Assembly (NCBI GenBank): GCA_949825025.1
Contig: OX463780.1
Span: 20,788,356-20,852,355, forward strand
Reading direction: 5' to 3'
Length of the DNA stretch: 64,000 nt
Origin: Siphlonurus alternatus
Lineage: Eukaryota; Arthropoda; Insecta; Ephemeroptera; Siphlonuridae
Part shown: piece by piece, positions 39,961 to 54,217 of the stretch
How the letters are laid out: the number at the start of each line of letters is the position of its first letter
How positions within the stretch are numbered: the first letter of the stretch is position 1
The notes under the pieces: generated by a model
The model's input: the letters and a program-made list of their open reading frames with translations, nothing else
What the model was told of the DNA's origin: nothing
Databases searched by the model: none
Made by a program: the position numbers and the translations under genes

Positions 39961-40555
39961 TATATATTATAACAAATCTAACTATATATATACTGTATAT
40001 AATATCGTATATAGGTTTTCTGCTACAGACATTTTATAGCTCACATTTATCATAAATTTAATGTAATACAGTATATAGTCTTATTATATTATATACAGTA
40101 CACTATGTTATTTCATTGTTTGCTCATTGAACCGTTAAAAAATGAGGAAAAAAATAATTGTATATTATTAAATCTTGCTATAACATATAATTTATGCTTT
40201 ATACGTTTTCTTAAAAACCTTAAAATGAAATCAATACAGCATTTGTCATGTACACTATTTTCATCGTAAATTGTCCTTTGCATTTCTAACTTTATGTTTA
40301 TGTTATTAGTTCTAAACTTCATCACAACGTTGTAGCAAAATTTTACTGAAAATGATATGATAATATATGAGTCACATGAATATCATTTACTACAGTACTA
40401 ATGGACAATTTATAATGAAAAGAGTGTACCAATATATGAATATCAATTGTAATGTATTATAGCAAAATTTATATTCATCTATCAAAGCTGGAACACCACA
40501 CTTTCTACATTTTCATATGAATTTCAATCACTGAAATGGTACGCAAAGTCAAGAG
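39961..40555. other. AT-rich non-coding DNA
   Basis: Nothing recognised. Confidence 0.7.
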
Positions 40556-41772
<1,217 letters not shown>

Positions 41773-41785
41773 CACTGTAAAAAAG

Positions 41786-42060
41786 CTATACCTATTGTAG
41801 GTATCAAATAACAAAGATTTGCAGCCTAAAATAGGGGTGCTTTACCCATTTCAGGTTTAAATGGACCTATTTTCATTAATTTACCTAAATATGTAATATG
41901 ATGTTACATATTGAGGTATGCAATAACGTGAAACGGGTATTTAGTTGCCTAAATTGGAAACGAAACTACCTGAAATTTAGATGTACCCAATAAGGGTTAC
42001 TTAATTACCTAAATTTTAGCCTACCTACATTCTATATGTGCCCAGAATAGGTCTTTATAT
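41786..42060. repeat. Left subterminal motif array
   Basis: Repeated short words: TACCTATTGTAGGTA (palindromic), CCTAAAATAGGGGT, ACCCATTTCAGGT, GGACCTATTTTC, TTACCTAAATATG, ACGGGTATTTAG, TACCTGAAATTTAG, ACCCAATAAGGGT, TACCTAAATTTTAG, CCCAGAATAGGT. In transposons such arrays usually bind transposase. Confidence 0.6.
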
Positions 42061-42207
42061 TAGCCTGATTTTTTTGTCCGTTAAAATTTTAAATAAAAGA
42101 CGATAAAAAAAGACTAAGCCAATCAAATTTTTATGGCGAGAGATGACTCTCACCACATGACATCATCATGACGTGTTAGCGTCGGTCTGCAGCTGGAGTG
42201 CAGTTTG

Positions 42208-42513
42208 ATGCAGAAACATCCTCATTTACTGGATAATTTCGTCAAACCAAGGTAAGATTAAGGAAATATAAAGACATAATTATAATCATGAAGTTATAGT
42301 GTACACGTTGATATGAAAATTTCTAACACTTGTGTGCAATTGCTCTGTAGAAATCGAATGCATCATAGAGGCCTGCACGAATGCAAAGAGGGAGTTTGGA
42401 GCTTGCCGTGTGGCCCGAGCTGTGAGCTACTGCGATCTGCCGAGTCGCCCGCCCGTCTACATTGTCCACATTACCACCCACCCACAGCCCATAATGATGC
42501 TCTGCTACCATAG
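42208..42513 (+). CDS. Predicted two-exon short ORF inside the transposon
   Basis: ATG at 42208 reads 44 bases to a strong donor (AAG|GTAAGA, GT at 42252). A 99-base intron ends in TTGCTCTGTAG, and the frame continues through 42351-42513 to TAG at the exon end. The result is 68 codons, Cys/His/Pro-rich, with no recognised family. Exon 2 is far richer in G+C than the surrounding DNA and is closed by CATAG|GTATAGT, an acceptable donor. Another frame through exon 2 is also open but has a stop upstream and no start. It may be a captured host exon, a transposon-borne lncRNA or a young ORF. Confidence 0.25.
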
Positions 42514-43496
42514 GTATAGTAATTAAAAAGTGAACATTTACTGTGACCTTTTATATGTAGAAGTTTTGCTGGATAAGAGAAAAGAATCTTTCGTTCTCTT
42601 GTCTTAAACATCACAAAACATTATTATTTTTTTTTATTATATTAAAAGTATTTTTATTCTGAAGTACATTGTTACCTATAGTTCTACTAGTACAAAGTCA
42701 AATATGGTAGATCAAACATATATTATGCTATGCTTAAATAAAATAGCAATAATAAATTATAATAGTAGATTTAATATTTAATATTATTATTTTTACATTT
42801 TTTTACTGATCTTAATGCAGCATTTTTTTTATAACTTAATTTAAATATTACTATAATGTTGTACATAGTACACAGTATCTATTCTGTATGGGTGCAAAAC
42901 AAAACTTGAAAATAAAAAAAAAAAAAAAATAATAAAAAAATTTAAAAAAAAATATAAATGCATGACACGAAAGAAAAAAATAAAATAAAAGTTAATGCAT
43001 GCAGCATCCTCGAGATTCTTAATTTCTTATCTCATATGTGCTATATGAATTATGATATAGTCCTGGATATTCAAAAGACCCCTTTCTTGTAATGTGAGCG
43101 TGTATTAACATATAGCCAAGACGATTGTTATGACTTTTTTACACTATAATAACATGGGATAATTTTACTGAAATATTAATATATTTTATTTTTTATGTTC
43201 CTAATAGTACAAGGAGTATTAAAAAAATCAAGATAATTATTATACAAAAAATCACTTTGTTAACATTAAAAATTTGCTGGACTTTTTATGTTTTTCTAAT
43301 TGTAGACACAGTATCATAATTATATAAATATATTATATGACAGTATATTAAGTAATTCATGTGATTCACTTTTTTTTAATTTGTATCTTTTTAATTAAAC
43401 GTTTTTAATTTCACTATAATAACAAAATTGTCATCGATGCTAATTAAAATTAAACGTTTTATTTGTTCTATAACAATTCTTTTCTTTTCATTGCAG

Positions 43497-43609
43497 ACTT
43501 TGCTTCACCAGGAAAGATCATACTCTCAACATTGTCTTCTAGCCTTCAAGTCCATGCAGCCAAAAAGCAGTGGACCCACAAAATCCCCAACCTCATGCAA
43601 ATAATATCC
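43497..43609 (+). other. Predicted third exon inside the transposon
   Basis: A strong polypyrimidine acceptor (TTTTCTTTTCATTGCAG, ending 43496) precedes 113 bases of mixed composition closed by ATCC|GTGAGT at 43610. If spliced to the exon ending at 42513 the intron is 983 bases. The 68-codon frame has already stopped, so this exon would be 3'UTR or non-coding unless other splicing is used. Confidence 0.35.
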
Positions 43610-43892
43610 GTGAGTTTTTATATAAATAATCGTGACTGACTCATTAACTACAAAGACGATTATTATTTATTTTTTTTTCAACACCTACAAAAAAATTAAA
43701 GTGCTATAGTTAACAAAAAATTGTGATAAAAATTATGTTTTTGAAGTGTTTTAAGTTTTTATTTCTGTTCTGCCCCAACGCCAAAACTACAAATTTAATA
43801 TTCCATTGATATATGTATGAAAATGATTTTCATTTAATAAAAATTGTTTTATTTTATAATTATGTGTGTATTATTTATAAAAAATATATTTA

Positions 43893-44140
43893 GGAAATTA
43901 TACTACCTAAATTTGAGTTAAAAATGTAACTTAAAACGGGCTGATATTAATACCTATTTTCAGTATTTTTGTATTCCTAGGTTAATATTTAGCTAAATAA
44001 AGTTACCCGAATTAGGTACATTAAAATTATATGCTCATCTAAAATAGGTAAGCAGGAATGCTACCCGTTTTAGTTTAATAAGTTGACCTAATCTGAAGAC
44101 AACCTCTTGGGTATCTGTAATTACCCGTTTTAGGTTTTCC
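43893..44140. repeat. Right subterminal motif array
   Basis: Same word family as the left end: TACCTAAATTTGAG, TTAAAACGGGCT, TACCTATTTTCAG, TACCCGAATTAGGTA, TCTAAAATAGGTA, TACCCGTTTTAG, GACCTAATC, TACCCGTTTTAGGT, the last almost touching the TIR. Confidence 0.62.
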
Positions 44141-44156
44141 TTTTTTACAGTGTGTG

Positions 44157-46000
44157 TTGCCAAAAACCATGGTAAAGGAAAATTAAAACGGCCCCTAAAC
44201 ATGCTTTATCCTATATAATAATTATGTACTCTTTGTTTAAATCTAATTATCAAAGCCATGTCGTTATATTTTATAATATAAAATTTATTTACATGAATTT
44301 TTGTATGCTTTGATATTAATTATATTAAATTAATTCATATTTGTAGAGATTATATTAATTAATACTGAAACAAATTTTAATTTATTTGAATTTAATTTAT
44401 ATCATATTTCAAATTAAATTGTATTAATAATAGCATTAATTGAGTTTCTGTTACAAAAGACAAATTATCTTCCCTAGAAGATATTAATGGTATCAGTGTG
44501 CAGCTGTTGCACAGTAAAACTTCATTTATAATAAAAACTCCCATTCAAATTATTACATGTCTGTGTTATAATATATTGTATATAATTATATATTATTACA
44601 GATGGTGATTTGATAATATGGCACGTAATACACTGAGTATATCACGTAGTTCTGCAGTATTTTACACGATATAAATGTAGAAACTTTTTTATATATATAT
44701 ATGTATCAAAAAATAAGTAATAAAAGAATTTTTGTTGTATTGAGAAAAGCAGACAGCTGGTGCCTTGGTAGTTAGCTGGAGCTTGGTACTGCATACGATA
44801 CAATGTATACTGCAATCTTTTGTCCAAGGGTATCAAAATTCAGAAATCGTGGTAAGATTTCTATACAGAAATTTAACCTAAATGAGTTGTTGCTTTGATT
44901 AGATGTAGTAAAGTAAACGTCTGCTAATGGTGCAAAGACTGACCTGTATGCAGCTAGGTTGTCGTATATGCAATATATCGGAAACACATTGTTTTATACA
45001 GCATGAAAGAATCTAGTAGTAATAACATTGTATGCTGTACTATAATGAATATTACATTACATGGCTGTAGGCACCATAGTAAACATTTATGTGTGTCTAT
45101 ATCATTACTGCATGCAGTTATTATTATACTGGTACGTTGTAAAACATGGTCAACTTGCTTATTGATATTTTAGATAATCATAAGTTTAAAGTACTCATTA
45201 AAGTTGACATTTTAACTTAATGTTCACATTAAAATTATAATGTTATTAAGTAAACAATATATTATTAAAATTATGTAGTAATGTATGTAGTTACTTTAAT
45301 AAATGTAATAATGATATAACGTATGACATGTCTGAAAAACTACAATTTTTATTGTAAATGTGTTATGCTGCTATTAAAATAATAATTTATTTTTCATATA
45401 AACTTTTTACTTCTTTTGCACCTGCAATATCAATGTCCAATCTTTTTATAGTTTTTGTTATATATGATTTGTTTTAATTTAATTGAAAATGGCAGCTGAG
45501 TTTTCCGATTTTTTTTTTTTTTTTTAATTCTTGGCAAAAAAAAAAAAAAAAAGAAAAACATGATTGAAAGAAAATAGATGCCACTCTTTGTAGATCAAGA
45601 GAACTGTCGTACAGTTGTACATTTAGGGCATACATATATGATGTGATGTCATAAACTCAGTTTTCAATAATTTTAACTTGTAATTTTGCATGCAAGTAAT
45701 TTTGTAAACTCCCTATTAGAATAAATTTTAATTGTGAGTAAAGAACAAATAAAATTCAATTAGCTTAATTAATAAATAATTGAATTTTATTCCCCTTAAT
45801 TATAAACATGTTTATATTTACTAATCTAACAAATTACGTAACAAAAAACAAAACACTTGAAGAAAATAAACAAATTTTCAGTTTTATCTTCACAAATTTA
45901 AAAAAAAAAGCAATTCAATTAAAAATAATAATAAAACTAAAACAATATTAAAAGTTTAAATCACCACCGTGGAAAAGAAATTAAGAAAAAAAGTTTTTAT
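44157..46000. other. AT-rich non-coding DNA
   Basis: Two overlapping minus frames at 44,642-44,987 look mildly protein-like but are interrupted and unassigned. A T16/A17 pair near 45,510-45,552 would form an A:T hairpin. No gene is called. Confidence 0.58.
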
Positions 46001-46395
46001 AGTCTTTTGTATTTTCTCCAACGTTTTGTGATTTTTTTTTTACACTTTTGTTGCAAAGTTATCTTGTGCACGAGCGTTTGCTGTTGCCGCCACTACAGAG
46101 GAATAAATTGCAGCACCTCCTCCCTTCTACTCTACCTTAAGGCAGGTTTATCAGGACCCTGCATCACCGGGCCGACCGATAAGCACCGCTAATAGCAGTT
46201 ACCAGGCCTTGTTTTTTGCTGCGCAAGCTGACTTTCCTTTGTTTTCACACGTTAACTCGAGCAGCACCACGCGGAGGCGATGGTATAGAGTTTTGCAAGC
46301 TGCTATATAAATAAATATAGCTAGCTGCTACTTTCATGCAGCAAGCAAAACTTTGTGAGCCAACACATTTCTCCATCGCTATATATAAAAGTCAA
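46001..46395. other. GC-richer island
   Basis: Block with CACGAGCG, CCGGGCCGACCG, GAGCAGCACCACGCGGAGGCGATGG and TAGCTGCTA words. The 61-codon frame 46,007-46,192 has no domain. Regulatory or untranslated-exon origin is possible. Confidence 0.28.
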
Positions 46396-47359
46396 GCTAA
46401 AAAAAAAAAAAAAATAGCAACACTATTATTCCGTTACTTCTAAGCCATTTTATAACTAATGTATTTAAAATTTATTTATATTAGACTGCATTTTTACTTA
46501 GGTAATTTTATTATTGAAACTTTATTTGGAAATTTTGCATTAAAAGCACACACATACAAATTATATTAAATATAATATGTTCTTTATCTTTCTCTCTCTC
46601 TGTAGTCTCTGTATATATTGTATATTTTGTATAATTAGAGAAAGTAAAAATAAAATTATTTCGATGATAATTCTTGATTATATTCTCGTTTATATTGGAT
46701 ATTACTATAGTAGACTATATAATGATACAAAGTATGAATCGATAAATTTATTCATTGTTGGTAATTGAAATTTGTAAAAAAAAAAAAAAAAAAAAATCTC
46801 TGTGGAGATAAATCGAAGCCAATTACATTTTTTTCTTGTTAATCAACATACTTTCAATTTAGTATCACGATAATAAAAAATAAAATCCCCAAAAGTGATT
46901 TTACAACAAATTTAATACAATTTGCTTATAAAGTAGACGAAATATCCTTATCATTTTCCAATATATAAGCTAATATTATTAAAATTTATAATAAAAATGC
47001 CATTATGAAGGAACAAATTTTAACGAATTCAGAATATTAATTTTACTGCATAATATAATAAAATTATAATCAACATAATTACTGTAAATCATCAATGATT
47101 GTAAAACTCAATATATATAGGTATTTTTACATGAGCAACGTCCGCGTTGCGACAAAATTAAAAATTTTAAGATTCATTATCACAAGCGTATTTTTTGCGA
47201 TATTACCCGTATGTGATGACAATCTCATTGCTTATTTAATGAAGATGGCTGAAATAAGATTTCAGATAGTGTTTGAATCACACAATGCTTTGAAAATCAT
47301 TCAATGTAAATATACCTTTAAAGATGAATATATTTATTCTAAAATACCAATCACGTAAT
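46396..47359. other. AT-rich non-coding DNA
   Basis: The frame at 47,095-47,358 (+, 87 codons) is slightly less AT-biased but has no recognised domain and no splice context. Left uncalled. Confidence 0.58.
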
Positions 47360-47720
47360 GCTTTCAATGTAAAACGACGTCGTCTTCGCACGTGCAAGTT
47401 TGAGATTTAATCACGCCGCCTGTCACGACTAGCTGCTGCTGCTAACACCCCTCGCGATCTTGCGGACCAGCAATCAGACCTCGCAGCCCTGCTGAGTAAT
47501 GGAGTAATTACTCCGAAGACGACGCCCTCGCGAGAGGAGCTGCTGCTCCCCGCGTAGCCGCCATTATGGGAGTCATTATTCAATCTTCTCTCCCTCTCTC
47601 TCTATTTTAGGCTGGGATTCTTCCTTTTCGTCTTTCTTCTCCCATTTCTCCTCCTTCCCGTTGAAAAGCTCGGCGTGTTGAACTTTGCAATTAACCACTT
47701 TACAGAGAAACCTCTTAAAA
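47360..47720. promoter_or_regulatory. GC-rich island resembling a Polycomb/Trithorax response element
   Basis: Includes a perfect 14-bp palindrome GGAGTAATTACTCC (47501-47514) with a homeodomain TAATTA core, GCCGCCATTATGG (about 47561-47573; Pho/YY1 GCCAT core), a CT-rich GAGA-type run (about 47,586-47,604), CGCACGTGCAAG (E-box) and CCTCGCGAGAGG. In flies, Pho plus GAGA motif clusters mark PREs. The assignment here is inference from motifs; an active promoter is an alternative. No frame is convincing. Confidence 0.35.
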
Positions 47721-48369
47721 AGAAGAAGAAGAATAAGAAATTGAAGAAAACGATAAAGCATCTTTTCATGTTTGTTAAAATCTTCTAGCAATCATTTGAA
47801 AAATATATATCTTGAACCCATAATAGTACAATCTTTCATTTATAATAAAGACATTTCAATTCTATTATATATTTTATATAGAAAACTTTTAATGTTACTT
47901 TTATATTATTAAAGTTTGTTCATATAATACTCTCTTGATTAATTCAAAATTCCTTACGTTTTATATACATCATATAGAGAGAAAACTTTTACTTAAACTG
48001 GTTTTAATAATATGTTGAGTACGCTATTAAAAATAAATTAAATAGTTTATAACTTACTAACTCGATAAGTTAATCTCTGATGCATAAAATCCAACTTTTA
48101 TTTTTTTGCTACGTGTTACTTTTCTCATTTTAATAAAATAAAACTTTTTTTATTTGAAATAAAACTACATGCACTAGAAAATCAGAAGTACATTTCAATA
48201 ATATCCAACTTCAATTATACTAAACATTTCTATATAATTATAATATATATAAAAGTAGCATTTTAATATGTAATATTACATAATATTAATATATTTTTCA
48301 AAACCCTTTTTATACAATAAAAGCTTGCTCTAGATGGAAAAGCGTTGCAAATAAATTTCCTACCCTACT
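47721..48369. other. AT-rich non-coding DNA
   Basis: Nothing recognised. Confidence 0.7.
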
Positions 48370-48640
48370 ATAGAATCTGATATTATTCATGTGGGCAGGC
48401 AGCAGCAGCAGCATCCCTGTTGACGTAGACAGAATCATGAATATTTCTCCTCCTCCAGCACACTCCTCCTATGTACCGTGATAGACGAGGGTGAACCAAC
48501 CGCGGTGGCACCAACGTATTCTAGCATGCACACTGTCACTTCGGACCTCGCGCCTCCATCACTCTAACCTTCCCCCCCCCCCCTCAATTCTTGTCCGTGA
48601 TGAATGGTTGTCAGCTCATCTTTTGTGGCCTCAAGTTAAA
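48370..48640. other. GC-richer island with (CAG)n
   Basis: CAGGCAGCAGCAGCAGCATCC, TCCTCCTCCAGCACACTCC and a C11 run. The 85-codon frame 48,491-48,748 crosses the C run and decays into AT-rich sequence with no domain. Confidence 0.3.
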
Positions 48641-50145
48641 CTCAATAAAATATTATCATCTTTGTGTGTACTACCGTCTTTTAAAACGTCTTGTCATTCA
48701 TATTTTATTTTTTTAATAGAAGTGGAAAATAAATTCTATTTTTTTTAAATTTATTTGTGTTTAAATATTTTTTTGTTGATTTAAAATGAGTTTTATATAT
48801 TTATAAAAAAGTTGAATATTTATTGATTCTACAATATTATAGAGTAAAACTCTCTGATGTAAGTTCATCAATTGATGCTTAGAACCCTCATCATATTTAT
48901 ATCAATCACTGAAGATTATTGAAGAGCAATGTGTTTGTTTCATAAAAAATATTTTATTACAATTATTATACAATTCCCATTTCAAAACAGCTTTCATTAA
49001 ATAAAGTTTGGACTTAAAGTACATAAGACTTTATAGCCAAATCAGCCATAAAAAATATATAATTATATTCAATTCATACAACATTTAATTTTGATTTTTT
49101 TTTTAACATATGCACATACAGTATTATAACTCTTTTGTGTCCGTATTTTCTTTCTTGATTTGTTTTTACATATTAGGACCATACTATGAAAAACAAACGT
49201 TATTTATTACATAATGATACTTGAAAATTCGTTGCTGCACCAGCGCTCCCCTTGTAATTTTAACACCTTCCACTGAAGTCACGCCTTATACAAAAACCAT
49301 GAAAATAATGTCGCCATGAAACTCATGCTATAATGTGTAATTTCTTTTCTCGTTTACGGCATTTAATGTTATTGTCCTTATATGTATTATTTCAAATGTC
49401 ACATAACATCTAAATAACTGGAGAATAATACATAACACATAATTTATTAACAATGAAATTGCTTTAACAATGGATAGAGAAATATTTAAGTTTTTTATAT
49501 AAATACATAGCATGGATACAAGGTTCGATCTTTGGTCGGGGTCCCTATTTTCTTATACTTGGATATCATGTGCAACGATGACGGGGAAAGCAATTTGAAT
49601 TAAATATATTATACTGTATATTGAATTTATCAGCAATCCGATTGAGTGTAAAGCTTTAGAGTAATTGTAATAAATGTTGAATATTGAAAATATAGCAAGT
49701 AGAAATACATTTACTTTATATTTATTACTTTAGAAGTATTTGAGTTGCTTTTACTGACTAGCAATTGTTGTAAAAAAAAAAGAAATTTCAACACATTTTA
49801 TTTACTAGAACGAATGACATTTTAAAATAACTTAACTTTAAAAAAAATTCGTTACATTATATGTTACGTACAAGATAATCTAGATTGTAACCTTTAGATG
49901 ACCTTTACCTTGTGTAAAGTATATTCTCTGGATTTCACGTGTGGTATTATCTAGCTCATGGACCAAAACTGATCTCATCTCCTTTGACAAGAGTTTGTCA
50001 AGCACAAGTTGATTAAGCTCAAAATTTCGTCATTGTGCTGTAAGTAATGTAATGTACAATCTAATGAGTCGAAGAATTCATCCACTCATAAAGGTTTGCT
50101 TGCGTACTTGACAAAGCTGGTTATATTTTTGTCTTTGTTGATTTA
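48641..50145. other. AT-rich non-coding DNA
   Basis: A B-box-like GGTTCGATC at about 49,522 has no A box. No gene supported. Confidence 0.62.
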
Positions 50146-50688
50146 CACTGAAAAAAAAAAATTTTTTTTTAAAGTTTAATATTTTAAAATATTAGGTGAA
50201 TGGATAATATTTTATTGAAAAACTTGGGTTTGTGAACTCTATTTTTAGAATTAAAAGGTAAAATGACGTGTTATAAGATATGTATTGTCCTATTCGCATT
50301 TGTTCAAGTGCTATATTTATGCATGACTCTAACGTCACAGTGTGTTTCTCCTCTATTTATATAGGGTGTTAGAGGGAGAAATATAAAATTAGTAAAAAAA
50401 ACTCAAGGTATATATTAGCTTTTAAAAAAAGTACATATTGGGGTCGATTCACGAAAGAGTTATCCAGGTTTCTATCCGCGTTTAGCTTAACCACGTTTAG
50501 CAAGGTGATTTAACACGTAAAACAGGTATAGTTTAAACATGGTTAAAAACCTGCATAACTCTTTCGTGAATCGCCCTCATTATGTGTACAAATAAAAAAA
50601 ATGGTCACAAAATAAAATTATGTATTAAATTCATTACAGGTTTCCTCAACTAGTCACCAAAGAAGAATTTCAATGTATTTTTTCAGTG
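50146..50688 (+). mobile_element. Small CACTGAAAAAA-TIR element containing another MITE
   Basis: The left end reads CACTGAAAAAA and the right end is its exact complement. TA lies immediately outside both ends, compatible with a 2-bp TA duplication as in Mirage or Tc1-like elements. The body is AT-rich and non-coding. A separate palindromic element sits at 50,441-50,577. A-rich ends make chance matching possible. Confidence 0.4.
50441..50577 (+). mobile_element. Short palindromic MITE with GATTCACGAAAGAGTTA ends
   Basis: Left GGTCGATTCACGAAAGAGTT followed by ATCCAGGTTT is matched on the opposite strand at the right end by GGCGATTCACGAAAGAGTTA and TGCAGGTTT. Arms are about 30 bases with three or four mismatches, and the element is about 137 bases. 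ATT words flank both ends. No coding capacity. Confidence 0.7.
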
Positions 50689-52789
50689 TATGTTCAAAAT
50701 AACTTATACTCGAGGCACATTTTAGGTAGGTATGATAAATTATATCTTTCTCTCTAAAATACCATAAAATTATTATGTTTTAAAGTCACGAAGAAGGTAA
50801 TTAAACAAACTATTATATTTTAGTATATGGTATTACTAAATAAATAGTAATAATAACTAGTGCACAACTTCAAGCATTGAAGTGTGATAGAGGCTAGATC
50901 TATATAAGTAATAATTATGTCGAGATAGTGTAAACAGAGTGAGCTGGCAAGTAGAAATGTAATCTAGTCTATAGCTGAAGTAGCACGTTAGTTAGATGAT
51001 GGCGGCGACAACGATGTGAGATTGGCGGATATCCTAATCAGAGCAACTCCCTCCCAAGCCTTGTTCAACTTGACTATGTGATAGCTAACACGCTATACTA
51101 GCACTTATACAAATCGAAAATACCTCAGTCTATTTTACACATAAATAATATTAGTTATTCTTACACAATATTTTAATAGGTCGTAGTATAAACTAACTTC
51201 GTAGTTTTTAATAGTTAAAAATCTTAAATTTAAAATATGTAGCAAAAATAAAAACAAGAGTTTTGAGATAAAAATATTATTAAGACATGCAAGTATTTTA
51301 AACTACATGTCAATCTTTAAACACGATATAATATTATGTAATTAGAAACACTGCAATGTAATCATGATGTGAGAATCTCTGTACTGTTAGTAATGTTAAG
51401 TAATTGCTTTTTTTACTATATATTATTGTTACATTAGGTGAATTTTCATAAGTATATCATCATATTTAGCCATTTTTTTGTGATTTTTATAATTAAAACG
51501 TCATAAATAAATAGGTTTTATTAAATTTATGGAAATATTATATATTTTTTAATAATTTATCATATTTTATTTTATCGTTGACAATTTTTATTTTTATTTT
51601 GATCCCCTATATATTTTGTTTGAATTTTTTTTTAAATAAAGTGTAAATTTTTGTGTGTGGTGATGATATAAAAAATATGAGATGATAAATTACATTTGAA
51701 TGTTATGATAAAAAAGTTTTTTTATAATATTGATTTTTTTTTTCTCTTTTTCATTTCACTTTTAATATAAAAAAGTGTGATGTTTATTGTGATAGCGTCA
51801 CAAGTATAATATTGAAATGGTTGTTGCTGTTTATCGGTGCTTTCCATCGCGTTCCGTTCATTAGACTGTAGATTACACAACGCTGTTCAGTCAAGCGAGA
51901 ATTACTGTTGGGGTACAGAGCTAACATTGCCTACCGGCTGATGGTCATGCGGGTAATCACAGTCCCTATATATAGTTTACCATCTATCAATACATTGCTT
52001 AATCATGCTTCAATTTTATATTTAAAAAAACATTGTTTATCATTTTTGTTTTAATTTTTAATAAATTAAGCATCAAAAGAATGTTTGAATATTTTTAATT
52101 AGATTTTATTAAAGAATTTTTGCTCCTAAAATGTAGGCAATTAGTTAAGCATCAAAGTTAATATAAAAAAATATAAATATATTTTGTGTGGGCTAAATTG
52201 AAGAACATTGGGAGTTTTATTACATATGCTCCGAGTTTTTTTTTTTTTTTTTTTTTTTAGTAATGTAGGTGTATTTGTAAGTGTAAAATCAATGAATAAT
52301 CATGCAGGTAGACCTTATTTATTAGAAATATAAGGTTCAACTTATGCTTTGTTCAGAACTGATCGTGCAATTTTAACTATATAATAGTCTATGTTACATT
52401 CTATGATAATTTAACAACAAAAACTTAAGCTATTTTAATATCTTTATTACTCTTATTTTAAATACATATTTTTTAGGAGATATAATAATGTATAGTATAA
52501 TAACTAAAACCGAGGAAAATTTACTAAAATTTATATAGGATAATCTGCTATTCTATTAATTTTCACTGCACAAAAATTACATTTTAAAAATTTATCTCAT
52601 CTTTTTTTAAACATTTTTTTTTATATACAATAAGAACATAATCTTTTGTTTAACTAAATAAATATACATTTTGTTTTAAATTTAATTTTCTAAATTTTTA
52701 TGTAACAATATAGCCCTTTTTTTAAATTAATTTTTTAAAATTGTTTTTTAATAAAGATATATTAAATTTGATATAAAACAATGAGCTGA
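50689..52789. other. AT-rich non-coding DNA with two GC-richer patches
   Basis: Patch 50,990-51,080 includes GATGATGGCGGCGACAACG (Pho/YY1-like GCCGCCAT on the minus strand). Patch 51,790-51,970 has no assigned motif. No gene seen. Confidence 0.6.
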
Positions 52790-53889
<1,100 letters not shown>

Positions 53890-54217
53890 TATATAGAAAT
53901 AGGGTTGGTTTTTGGCGCAGGCGCTTGTGTACTTGTAACCACATCTCCCTCCCCTCTTCGTCAGCAGGCTTGTGATATCGGCGGCGCTTCAAGCGCTAAC
54001 TCCTCAGTCCACCGGACAAGAGCGAAGAGACTGAGCAAGCTTCTTCTCTCTCTCTCTCTGGTTCTCTCTGGCGAACGGTTATCACGATATGATCTTTCAA
54101 CCAGCATCTTCGTAAAGGACGTTATTAACTGAACAGTGTTAATTGACATTATACTGACTTATACTTATAAAAATGACAGTTTTAAATTAATTAAGTTATT
54201 AGATATTTTAATTCATA
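53890..54217 (+). promoter_or_regulatory. Candidate promoter and 5'UTR of the 54,218 exon
   Basis: A GC-rich start (GGCGCAGGCGC, an NRF1-like word; ATATCGGCGGCGC) contains CCTCAGTCC (about 54,002), an insect-type TCAGT initiator. A short (TC)8 run at 54,044-54,059 and an AT-rich leader follow, up to the ATG. A very short upstream ORF begins at the AAAATGACA near 54,174. No TATA box is clear. The call rests on position and composition. Confidence 0.35.

Larger units (their letters stand above)
41773..44152 (+). mobile_element. Non-autonomous CMC/Chapaev-like DNA transposon
   Basis: The left end reads CACTGTAAAAAAG and the right end is its exact 13-base complement. TGTG flanks the element on both sides (41769-41772 and 44153-44156), compatible with a 4-bp target duplication, though in a TG-rich context. 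Both ends carry dense subterminal motifs related to ACCTAAAA/ACCCGTTTT (left about 41,786-42,060, right about 43,893-44,140), in both orientations. CACT-type ends with short subterminal repeats are typical of CACTA/Mirage/Chapaev; a 4-bp duplication points to Chapaev. No transposase is visible. The interior holds GC-richer sequence with plausible splice sites. Confidence 0.6.

Noticed and set aside
44642..44987. Two overlapping minus frames suggesting a decayed coding segment
   Set aside because: Frame changes without splice sites and no recognisable family.
49510..49560. B-box-like GGTTCGATC suggesting a tRNA or SINE
   Set aside because: No A box at the required distance and no cloverleaf stems.
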